From positions 24,744-88,743 of the forward strand of contig NKYR01000135.1 of assembly GCA_003184365.1 (NCBI GenBank): DNA of 64,000 bases. Direction: 5' to 3'. Shown here piece after piece: positions 35,201 to 44,892 of this stretch. A program made the position numbers and the translations under genes. Each line of letters begins with the position of its first letter. Position 1 is the stretch's first letter. The notes beneath the pieces were generated by a model. The model saw only the letters and a list, made by a program, of their open reading frames with translations, did not search any database and was not told the DNA's origin. This stretch comes from Evernia prunastri (Eukaryota > Ascomycota > Lecanoromycetes > Lecanorales > Parmeliaceae).

Positions 35201-35305
35201 GTTGGAAATGATGCAGCACTCCGGTGTTGAACTACCTCTCATGTGACAAACTAGCATGTTTCTCAGGCATATAAGTAGCCTTCACATCACTCCATAGCAA
35301 AACAA
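35201..35305 (+). promoter_or_regulatory. Promoter-like direct repeat, copy 2, upstream of RING gene
   Basis: This second copy of the 105-bp block carries CATATAAG at about 35269-35276 and ends some 165 bp before the RING gene's ATG. The distance suits a fungal TATA box plus 5' leader, so it is the probable promoter of that gene. Confidence 0.55.
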
Positions 35306-35471
35306 TCAGTCCTCCATACACCACATTCCGACAGAACTACCGATACCGATACACAAGATTAGTCGAGGAAACGGCCAAGCAGTAGGTAGAAAAGAGTCGA
35401 GCCATCAAACGTGCTGCTCCGATTGTTAACGTAACGCTCAGCCCTTTCGATTCCAGAAGTCTTCGCCAGCC

Positions 35472-36047
35472 ATGAAAAAAGCGATCGCCGCTCTACGGCA
35501 ACGCTTCGCAGCACCCTCGGCCGACCAGTTACAGCAGAATCCACTATGCGCCATATGTTGGACCGACTACGATGGAGAGGACCGGCCCGTCGAACTACCG
35601 TGCGGTCACGTATTCGGCGAGGAGTGCATCATCGCGTGGGCCCGGGGTACAACACCGACCGCTCGCCACAACGGCTGCCCTTCGTGCCGCGCGCAACTGC
35701 TCCCACCGAGCATGCATTCGCTGACCAGTGCATTGGGCTACTGGTCGTCGGACCTCTGGCAGTACGTGGATGGTCTCAGCGGTCCCGGTGGTGTGCTGCT
35801 TCTAGTTGGTTTGGGGGTTGCACGCGCGGGCAGTTGGTATTTGCCAAGGTCGATGGGAGGGGCGGGCTTGCGGTTTTGGTTGTTGATTTTGAGGTTGGTG
35901 TTCATGAATTATAGAGCTGTCATGATTATGGGTTGGAGATCGGCAATGATGTACAGTGTGGTTATAACTGTGGGTGTGGCCTGTGAGGAGTGGCTTGTGA
36001 CGTACTTCTATAATTCACTCCGATTGTTTCACTTGAAGCCAGTTTAA
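35472..36047 (+). CDS. RING-finger membrane protein (putative E3 ubiquitin ligase)
   Basis: A single-exon 191-residue protein. An N-terminal RING lies at about residues 26-73: CAIC, then LPCGHVFGEEC, then GCPSC. The fifth zinc ligand position holds Gly (CGHVFG), a form also seen in other fungal RING-like proteins, so the fold may bind zinc differently. The C-terminal half has about three hydrophobic segments (GGVLLLVGLGVARAG, FWLLILRLVFMNYRAV, MMYSVVITVGVACEEWLV), which suggest a membrane-anchored ligase. The start is the Met just before the basic KKAIAALRQRF stretch. The promoter-like repeat ends about 165 bp upstream. Substrates are unknown. Confidence 0.78.
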   Translation: MKKAIAALRQRFAAPSADQLQQNPLCAICWTDYDGEDRPVELPCGHVFGEECIIAWARGTTPTARHNGCPSCRAQLLPPSMHSLTSALGYWSSDLWQYVDGLSGPGGVLLLVGLGVARAGSWYLPRSMGGAGLRFWLLILRLVFMNYRAVMIMGWRSAMMYSVVITVGVACEEWLVTYFYNSLRLFHLKPV

Positions 36048-37461
36048 TCTGAAAAGACATGCTTCTCCTTCAGAGTTGCAGTGTTGCTCGAGCTGGGTGC
36101 ACCAAAGGCGGAATGAAATGAGAAAATTCTTTCCGGGGCTCTTTCCTCTTGATGCTTCATCATCAACCCCTCTTCGAAGAAGCGATTATCTGAGTCCAAG
36201 CGGACGCATGAAATGGCCCACCTTTGTTAACCTTCGTTCCCCAGTCCATCCTCTTCACAACGCGCTTTGTAGATTTTTGGCAAAGCAGACTGCATGTACT
36301 TGAAACCACCTTCATCAGCTCCAACCTGGCATAGCGAAGAACCCAAAGCCTTCCTTTCTTCAAACATGGCGGTTTCGCCTTCCATTTTAACAACAGATGG
36401 TGGCACAGTCCATGCCTTATGAGGCCTCCTCCAGATTCTGGATTATGCGTCTTGAAAATGCAATTTACCCAACCTTCAACCGCCACCTCGAAATTAGAGC
36501 TCCCCGCGGGCCTGGTCGCTCCAGTGGAACTGGGGGTTAGTCGGTCGCATGGCATGGTGTTTTGCATGGTTATTTCGCATAACATGAGATTTTCGCGCTG
36601 CATCGTTATTTCGCATAGTAGGTCTGCAATACCGCATAGCATGGCAATATCGCATAGTGGGCGTGTTTTCGTGTCAGGCACGCGTTGGCCACGATATTCA
36701 TGGCTTGGTGAGAGCTCTATTTATATGGGCTGCCCACCAGTGTTGGGCTCCTCATTCGATTCCATCTCTTTCAGAGTCATAGTATTCTTTCCCCGCCCGC
36801 CCGCACCTGTAAGTAGCTCCATTTTCACTCCAGATATAGCTGAACAAGCATTGGGAGTTTTCCTAGCACTGACGGGTCTACATATGCCTCTTCAGGTAGC
36901 TAGCCCCGATGTTGGGACCCCGCAACACATTTGCACACGATTCCAGCTGTTTTGGAGTCTCTACATGATGAGAGGCGAAGACTAACGTTCATTATCCATA
37001 GGCTGCAACACCGATCGATGGCCAAGCTCTCAAAAGGGAAGATGCCCCATCCTGAGAGCCCTGGAAGAGAACCAGAGCAGAATTCTCTGCGACGGGCGAC
37101 AAATCTTGAAGTCAAGAATCATCGGTCTGAAGACAGCACAGTTGGCTGAGATACCCAAGGCGAGCTGAATTGTGAAGGTGGTGATCCAAAACTCCTTTCT
37201 ACGACCTAACAAAGCTCCAGTAACCAGGTGCTCTGTTGTAGACGGGTGGTAATGATGTTGAATCTCCGGGTAGCCGTCACGGTGTATAGTAATTCGCTTG
37301 CGAATATGATTGGCCCCCGAAGCGAGGCACAAGTGCACTGGTCATTACTCTAGCAAGACCCCGCAATCAGGGTCTAAATCCACCAGAAACCCCAACCTCT
37401 CTCCTTCTCCCTCTCCCTCTCCCTCTCCCCTTCTCTCTTACCCTAGTACACGTCATCAAGC
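36048..37461. other. Intergenic region with short repeats
   Basis: About 1.4 kb without a recognised gene. At 36546-36663 the motif CGCATA/CGCATG recurs at least six times, among AT-rich spacers. A (CTCTCC)n tract at about 37405-37431 lies about 30 bp before the monooxygenase ATG, a common setting for pyrimidine-rich fungal promoters. Confidence 0.55.
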
Positions 37462-38932
37462 ATGGCCCCGCTCGACATCATCATCGTCGGAGCCGGCATC
37501 GGCGGCCTCGCCCGAAACGGCCATCGCGTCACCGTCTACGAACGCGCCACCGCCAGCGAGATCGGCTACGCGTTCCGCATCACGGCGAACTCGGACCGCT
37601 GCCTGAAGCACCTGGGCATCGACACCGTCGCGGGGGGAGCCGTCGCGGCCAACTCCAACCGCATGTTCAACGCCGAGGGCCGCGAGGTGCTGCATTTCAG
37701 GGAGAATGTGCCTCGCGACCAGGGGGAGGCGGGGCGGGGGACGTCGGTGTTTGCGTTTCGTGTAATGAGTGGCGTTTTTTTTTTTTTTTTTTTTTTTTTT
37801 GTTTTGCAGAGGTTTGGGATGGGGACGAGGGCTGATTTTTTGGGGGGTGACGGTAGCCGCAGTTGCATCAGCAGTTGATGCGGGTGGCGAGGGAGAGTGG
37901 GGTCGAGGTGAAGGAGGGGGTTAAGGTGGTGTCGGCGGATGTTGAGAACACGGCTGTATCGCTTGCGGACGGAACGACTGTCTCGGCGGATTTGATCATT
38001 GCCGCGGACGGACTACATGTACGTGATATATTTTCGGAGTCTTCTACCATCCCGTTGTTACTGATGGACCTATCATGCCCTAGTCCGCTGTCAGACCATA
38101 TGTGCTGGACAGCAAGAAATACTTCCCCCGACCCTCCACTGGTCAGAGTGCTATTCGATTCATGCTCCCCAAATCCGTCGTGCAGAGCGACAGTGTCATG
38201 TCGTCCGTTGTCGAAGACGACGTGCACATGTTCTCGTGGAAAGGCAACGATAAGCGCATCCTCGTGTATCCGGTCGACTACGACCGCCAGTTCAACATAA
38301 CTTGCACTTATCCAAGCCATCTCTCCGACCAGCAGACTTCCGACAACAACAATTCTGCGGCTGTCGTTGGTATGAACACTCTCTTGCACTGCCACCTCTT
38401 TTCTCCGAATCTTTGACATGGACTCATTTTCCACGCAGCGTACAATCAAAAGATCTCCTTCGACACCGCTCTTGGCATCTACAGCGACTTCGACCCCGTC
38501 GCAAAACGCCTCTTCTCGCTCGCCGACCCGGACGACTTCAGAGCGTGGCAACTCCAAGACATGGACGACCACCCCAACTGGAGCGTCCGCCACACCGCCC
38601 TTCTCGGAGACGCCTGCCATGCCGTCTTGCCCTTTGGCTTCTCCGGCGCCTCGATGGCCATTGAAGACGGCGTCACCATCTCAACTCTGTTTCCGCCCGA
38701 CGTTTCACCGGGAGAGGTCCCAGGGCGGCTGGAACTGTATGAAAAGATCCGGAGACCGCGCGTGTCGAGGGTCAGGGAAGCTTCGTTGAGTGTCGCGAAA
38801 GGTCTGGAAAATCAGGAGTTTATGAAGGATTATATGATGTTCCTTTCTTCGCATGATGCGGTGGAGCATGCTAAGCAAGCGCTCGCTGAGTACTTGGCGA
38901 CGGCATCAGGGAAAGATGCGCTAAAAGCTTGA
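37462..38932 (+). CDS. FAD-dependent monooxygenase with shortened FAD-binding fold
   Basis: Four exons, 37462-37761, 37863-38018, 38084-38369 and 38439-38932 (introns 101, 65 and 69 nt), give 411 residues of the salicylate-hydroxylase-like group A flavin monooxygenases. The N-terminal dinucleotide motif is GAGIGGLA, but it runs directly into RNGHRVTVYERA: the six or so residues of the helix normally found between (GGLAxxxxLRRNG) are missing, in frame. The later DG motif (LIIAADGLHSAVRPY) and the GD motif (GDACHAVLPFGFSGASMAIEDG) are present. Relatives use FAD and NAD(P)H to hydroxylate aromatic or polyketide substrates. Intron 1 contains a run of 26 T. With the helix lost the enzyme may bind FAD poorly or not at all. 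Confidence 0.8.
37775..37800 (+). repeat. Poly-T tract (26 nt) inside an intron
   Basis: An unbroken T run lies in the first intron of the monooxygenase gene, between its donor and a G-rich acceptor side. Its length may be misjudged by sequencing. Confidence 0.9.
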
Positions 38933-39361
38933 TGCCTTACCTGCTTCAACTCAATCATAAAGGTCCCGAGGCGGCGTTCGAAAAAGAATGGACTCAAAGC
39001 TGTAAAGTAGACCCAGACGATACCCAGAGTCATGTCTCAGCTTCCAGATCCCCTTTGGTCATCTTTGCCACTTTGTCTACTTTGCCTATCCGGGGTTGTT
39101 TTGATACGGAAATGTCGTGAGAGAATCGGCCTCACTACTTGCAGGCCATTGTGAGTGCAATTTGACAACTCTCGCTGACACCTGCATTGAGCCTCATGCA
39201 TAAGCTAATTGAACAAAAATGAAACTGGGTCAGAGTGTCAAAGCAACCTCACCCAACAGCATACCCTCTGTGTTCAATTTCTCGCAATGTGTTAACACCC
39301 CACCTAGTCTGCTGTAGCGCCTTGGCACGGCCGATAATACTCAAAACAATCTATGTAGCAC

Positions 39362-40456
39362 ATGTTTGTTTCAGGAACAGAAACTGGCGGTCCTGACGAC
39401 ATGGCCTACAACTACCCCAGCCGAGTCGCGACAGAACTCTCAGATGAGATCGTACCGGACTCAATCGTCATCAAAAACATCCCCTACTACATGAAACTTG
39501 GCGATCTACTGGTCTTCATGAACCAGATGAAACTCCCGTCACCGAGCACGCTGAAATACCTTTACAATGGCTTCGGTACTTTTCGCGGCATCGCGTTTGC
39601 CACTTTTGCTTCGGCGGATGAGGCGCGCCAGGTGGTTGAGCAGCTGAATTGCTATACTCTGTCTGGGAGGATGTTGCTTGTGGAGTTCAAGCGGAAGCGC
39701 CTGGAGACTGTCGCTCGAGAGAATGAGGTTCAGAAGACGCCCTCCCAGCCAGATCGTTCGTGTTCCCACCTGGATGTCCGAGAGAACGACGTTCAGAAGA
39801 CGTCTCTCCAGCCAACCCCTTCCTTTTCCTACACAGATACCCGAGAGAACGACGTCCAGAAGACTCCTTTGCAGCCAATCCTTTCTTCTTGTTCTCGCCC
39901 AGGAGTCCGAGAGAATGAACACTCGCGTCCGCAAGCGGAGGGCTCTTCAGCACGCAGGTCCAGAAGAGAGCAGACGCCCCCGCGGGAATCGTACGAACTA
40001 CTCATGAGCTACCAAAACGAAGCCGTCGAAAAAGTGAAGCTCGCGAAATTCCTAGCGCGGACGGGGGATTACCGTGAGGCCATCGATGCGTACGCGATGA
40101 ACAGAGTGCGGGAGTCGTTCGAAGGAGGGTTCCGTACCAGCGCGGAGATCCCGCCGGTGCTGGGGATGAGGCCGACGACAGGGGGGGAGTTGGAGGAGAT
40201 GGTCGAGATGGAGAGCCGGATTGACCCTGGTGGTGAAGCGTCTTCGACTGGAGCGCTCGTCGTCAAGTATACAGAAAAGCAGGATGGCACACGCTTGGAA
40301 GAGGATGGATTATCACAGGGTGTCAACACGCCTTGTCCTGAGAAGAAACACGAAGCAAGCATTCCAGGGGAGGGAGCAAAGCTGGGGGCAGAGCTGGACA
40401 CAGAGGAAGATGAAAAAGATGGTGCTGAGAAAGGAGGAGGTAAAGCGGTGATGTGA
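39362..40456 (+). CDS. RRM RNA-binding protein, PIN4/Cip1-like
   Basis: A single-exon 364-residue frame. One RNA-recognition motif spans about residues 33-112: RNP2-like IVIKNIP, then GTFRGIAFATFAS as RNP1, and QLNCYTLSGRMLLVEFKRK at the end. The KNIPYYMK...LP...LKYLYNG layout matches the fungal PIN4/Cip1/Cip2 type, whose members bind mRNAs in stress and cell-cycle control. After the RRM there are three 21-22-residue repeats beginning RENE/DVQKTPxQP (about 119-183), rich in Ser, Thr and Pro. Then comes a conserved-looking helix ESYELLMSYQNEAVEKVKLAKFLA and an acidic, Lys-rich tail. It is shorter than typical family members. The start could also be Met-14. Confidence 0.78.
   Translation: MFVSGTETGGPDDMAYNYPSRVATELSDEIVPDSIVIKNIPYYMKLGDLLVFMNQMKLPSPSTLKYLYNGFGTFRGIAFATFASADEARQVVEQLNCYTLSGRMLLVEFKRKRLETVARENEVQKTPSQPDRSCSHLDVRENDVQKTSLQPTPSFSYTDTRENDVQKTPLQPILSSCSRPGVRENEHSRPQAEGSSARRSRREQTPPRESYELLMSYQNEAVEKVKLAKFLARTGDYREAIDAYAMNRVRESFEGGFRTSAEIPPVLGMRPTTGGELEEMVEMESRIDPGGEASSTGALVVKYTEKQDGTRLEEDGLSQGVNTPCPEKKHEASIPGEGAKLGAELDTEEDEKDGAEKGGGKAVM
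39715..39925 (+). repeat. In-frame 63-66-bp tandem repeat in RRM gene
   Basis: Three full units and one partial unit, each starting with codons for RENxVQKT, lie head to tail. Their divergence is mainly in the second half of the unit. They encode the Ser/Pro-rich spacer after the RRM. Confidence 0.7.
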
Positions 40457-42183
40457 AGCAGGGAGGCAGAGACACGGGGATAGTTTTGAAGCGGTGACTA
40501 TACTGGCACTTGAAGGTTGTTCGCCTGCGGCATTGGACGGCAAACAGCCAGCCAGTCGGTGGCGAGTTGAAGCATGTTAATTCCATCTAAAAGCAGATCT
40601 ATGGTTGATATTAATTCTAGGGGGACGGAGATAGCTTAGGTATCTCTCCGGAGCTGTGAATGCAGCATATCGAGGAGCTCAAAGGGTACTCTTTCGAGTT
40701 CTGCATGTTCTCAATCGTTCGGAAATGAAACCGTCTTTTAGATAAGGGGGAAAAGAGAGTGTCTAGTCCAGCAGCTGTAGTATACTGGACCTGTACTCTA
40801 GCTGACTAAGCAGTCGCCACTCTGCTCCTGCGCTAAAGACCGTTTCGTCCACCGGGTCCCTCATGGCTCTGCTCTGCTCCCTCGCTGCTCTCCCATCATC
40901 CCTCTCTGCTCCCTCAGGCTCCCCCTCAGCCACTTCCTGTCCCTGAAGTGCTCGCTATCGCCTAGTACGTAGTATTTCTAGATACTCTATTAGAGCAAGA
41001 TTATTCTCGCCGGAAAGGACCGCTGCTTATGTTGCAAGTGATATACTAATGTTCTAAAGCGTCGACAATTATTTTTGAGTTGTTATTATAGTCGTTATTA
41101 GATCGCTTCGATTACAATCTTCTAAGTCTTATATCTCTGAAGAACACATAAAGCCCATCGTAATGTCTATCGATCTATCTACAAGCCGTTGCCCTATACG
41201 TACATATCTCGTTATACTTAGCATTAAACTTCGCGAGCTCTGAGATATATAAGCGATATCGACTTCATTGAACCACTCAAAGATGGTACTGAAGAGTTGC
41301 AGGGGACGATTGAGTTCGGATGCTCAGCAATAATGCTACAGGATAAAAGTCCTGCAGAAAGTTCCTTAGCGCTCAAAATCAATTGGACAGATCATATCCA
41401 CAAAGTCCCAGTCGTCCCTCCTGTCTTTATCATTGTCGTCGTTGTCGTTCCCGTCAATCTTAGTGTCGTATGAGCGAGGACAACAAACATAATCCAGGAC
41501 ACACCTATACGAAACATAGTCATTTGTGATTGTACGACATTAAGTCGGTGTCACTCTAATCTCAATCGGGTGATGGCCTCGCTCCCTATATTCAGGCCGA
41601 CACACTCGACCTAAAAAAGACTGGACAGACGATCTGACGTCGGCGATGTAAGCCGCTTGGACGTCGGTACGAATAACATCCCCTATGTTGTTATGGATAG
41701 GCTATATGATAGGTGCGCATCGTAGAGGATGGAAGAAGTCTAGCTCCGATCTGGCATATTACATGCCCAGTTATCAGTTGCAGACTAGAACTTTTCAATA
41801 ATGACGACAATGGGAATTAAAAAAGGATTCCGAGCTTGCAACGCGGGGCTTACGAATTATCTTTCGGGAGACAAAGATAGTAAACCAATTAAACGACAAT
41901 GAAATCACTGCGTCCGCCTCCGAAGGATTCGGAAAACAAAACAAGGAAATCGCAGTAAGAGAAGAGTCATGTCATAGTAAAGACAAGATGTAGATGTAGA
42001 CCATAATGCTCACGGCATTGGAGCGATTTAACATATGAGAGGATACTATAATTAGCCAAACTCGATATTAAAGCAAAGCCTTTGGAGGAAAGCGGTGATT
42101 TCATCAGACCTCCTCTTGAGACAGTCGTCTGGAAGAGACCGCGATTGCGATAACGATAACCAGTAAAAGAACGCCGACGACGA
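40457..42183. other. Intergenic region
   Basis: About 1.7 kb with no supported gene. It lies between the RRM gene and the 3' end of the decayed DUF3435 recombinase, so part may belong to that old element. Confidence 0.45.
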
Positions 42184-44452
42184 TCACGTTGGGGTTTTGT
42201 GCGCAACTTCTGCATGATTCTGTAAATGCATTTTTCCTGTTATGGTAGCTTCGCACCGGGGATGCGGACATGTAATCGGCTGACGGTCCGGATTGTGGCG
42301 AAGGTGTTTACGATTGAAGTGCTTTTTCAGGTCGTCGTGGCTGTGGAAAGACAACAGGCGTTTCTCTGTCGATAGGTCTTCGTCACCGAGGCAGAAGATA
42401 CACTGGATAGACTTACATTGGATCGGAATAGAGTCCGACAAACTCGACGAAGGGAGAACGAGACGGATGACGGCGTATTCTGCTTTTCGAGCTTGGCGTT
42501 CGAGAAAGGTCTTCGACGACGTAAATCTCTGCCTTCCTGCTTACTGCAGAGGGATATTATGGCATCGATAGCTGCCACCCGTCATTTTCATTCCTCTTCG
42601 GGAGATGAAGTGGTGAAGGTGAAGAGGGTGTGAATGACTCAGACGCGTTCCATGAAAATGTATTGTCCTGCTTTCATCGTCTCATGTTCTGTCATCGGCA
42701 GTCCTGTTTGTTGTCATTGGATATCGATCATTGGTTGGCCATCCTTGTATCTTGCTCTGGTCTCTTTCAAGAGAAATTTCTTCTGCCGCCGTTTCTCTTT
42801 GCGATGAGCGTGATCGACTGTCTGATATTTCTTGTATACGGAGGTTTCCTTCATACTGGCAATGGAATTTTTTCGGTCTTTGAAGAATTTTCTCAGCGAT
42901 TTGCGACTCCGACGTAGGAGTCTCACTTCCGGGTGACGGCCAACCTCTTCTTGTTCAGCGACAGTGAGTTTCTCGGCCGTCGAGGATCGATCGTGTGACT
43001 TATCCCGCTCGCCGCTCGTAACAACGCCGTCTGTGGCTCCAAGCCCCGGTAAGCGGCTTGAGTGTCGGCCGTGATATATCTCGAAAGATAGCGATTTTGG
43101 AAGATAGTGGAACTGTGGTGTTGTAGGAACAAATTCCGTAGCGATTCGCTGATGAAGCCAGTAGATCAGTCAGTGGAGGCTCGATGAACGATCAGCATGT
43201 CATTTACTGCTGTTGTCGAGAGCTTCTTTACTGCCACGTCGGAAGGTACATGAATTCGTGGAAAATTTTATGTCGGTAACGCTTTAAAGGGTGATTATCT
43301 GAGAGCGAAGGATGCTGTTGGTTAGAGCTTTCTCGTCCGAAATGCGTATCTCGTCGATAACAGAGGGATCGTCTGCATCTTCTTCTTGAGAGGAAGTTTT
43401 AGCTGTCTCTGTCCAGCAGAGACTCGAAAACGAAATAATTATTTCGCGGAAGTCAATCCAAGGGCGGTGAAAGCTTGGTCGGTGAAGATCAACGTAAGTA
43501 TGGTGATGTGAGGATAGAGCAGTAAGCATGACTTATTCGGTATGTCAGGGATCCCGAATTCGTTCTAGTCACGATCGTTAGTCACGCTGAACGGTTTCAC
43601 GGCAATGAACGCTATGTGAAGGGGAAAGTACGGACGCATTTTTCTCGCCGAGATAGGCTTTCGTATACTTGTACACGATTTTCACTAACACTCGAGAACG
43701 ATGTCCTCCTTGGGGATCCGGAAATAATGTGACTTTGACATGTTGATAGCAGATTGCTAAGAGAGCGATAGGTCGGTTGCCGGTGATTTCTGCGACTTGG
43801 ATGATCAAAGTCAGCTGCACGCGGTGTGATGTCGCTTGTGGTTGAAAGTCATCTCGGAGAAGAGGTATGGGGTTCTCGAGAAGCTCGAACTCATCCTCGA
43901 CACGCATGATCGGCTTCTTCTTTCTTTCTGTCCGCAATCCATATTGAATAACCAGCCGCTGTCTCATCTATTGCATATCAGCGAAGCGATATATGAGAGA
44001 CTTCGATCGTACTCCGTGCATCTGACTCTTGCTGAGGGGATCGATCGCCTGATAACCCGTCCCTTTTTTTCGCACCAGGCAAAACGCATTCCAGTATATT
44101 TACAGAGTGCTGACCGCACCCACGCGATCCTTACGAACGGAGAGGAGCCAGTCGAAAAAGGCGTAAAGCAACTTGATCGAAATCTTTGGGACGGTGATGA
44201 GATGGTCCTTCTCAGTGAATTGGTGATATCTGGCAACGTCAATCAGTCCCTGGTCAGTCCACTGATTGAAGACAGTAAGGTTGGCTTACTGATACCATAG
44301 GTCATTGACCCAGCCCAGCAGACCCTCACTGCTGTCCGCGTAGATCCGTTGGGTGAGATCTTACGATCAAATTCTTCCTCCATCTGTTTGTAGTGTGTAG
44401 CCGAGTGTCCCATCGTCCGTCCCATAGCTTTGCCATGCCTTTGGAGAGCCAT
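42184..44452 (-). pseudogene. Decayed FluG/DUF3435 tyrosine-recombinase-like gene with C2H2 end
   Basis: Family text can be followed through all three minus-strand frames in the right order. It includes YHQFTEKDHLITVPKISIKLLYAFFDW with a later in-frame stop, QYGLRTERKKKPIMRVEDEFELLE, VQLTLIIQVAEITGNRPIALL, VKVTLFPDPQGG, YKYTKAYLGEKNA, then in another frame CLLLYPHITILTLIFTDQAF and LPLKKKMQTIP, then NRYLSRYITADTQAAYRGLEPQTALLRAASG, RLLRRSRKSLRKFF with ASMKETSVYKKYQ, and finally CIFCLGDED...HDDLKKHFNRKHLRHNPDRQPITCPHPRC, a zinc-finger end. Stops and frameshifts separate these blocks. The Tyr in NRYLSRYITADTQ lies where recombinases of this family carry theirs. Relatives include fungal Starship captains and Crypton-like elements. 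It is not functional here. Confidence 0.8.
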
Positions 44453-44892
44453 GGGGTCGATAAGCGTGGGCGAGGTAGTGGAGGTGGATACGTTCGTGAC
44501 ATCGCGAAACCAAATACTACGCTCTTTTATTCGATACCCGCCGAGATTGTCACGTATGTAGGCTAATAGTCAAATATATGGTGTGTGGTGGAATAATATA
44601 ATAATGATGGTCTCTAGAAGACGGAGATGCGCGCTCTATGTAGGCCGCGCATAGGGCTGATAGGGCTGTTTGGCCATAGGGCTGAGAACAGCCATGCAAT
44701 ACCGCAACGGTCTCGAAAGGACCAAACAGGTTTACTCATAAGCCCGATAATTCAAAGACAATACTTTCAGTGTGCTTTTAGTATTGTCCGATCTGTTATG
44801 ATTCTCTTTGATCCGATATTGAATCACTTATAAATTACAGAGTCTTTCTTCTCATTGCATCATCTGATACGATCGGAACCAGTCCGTATACA

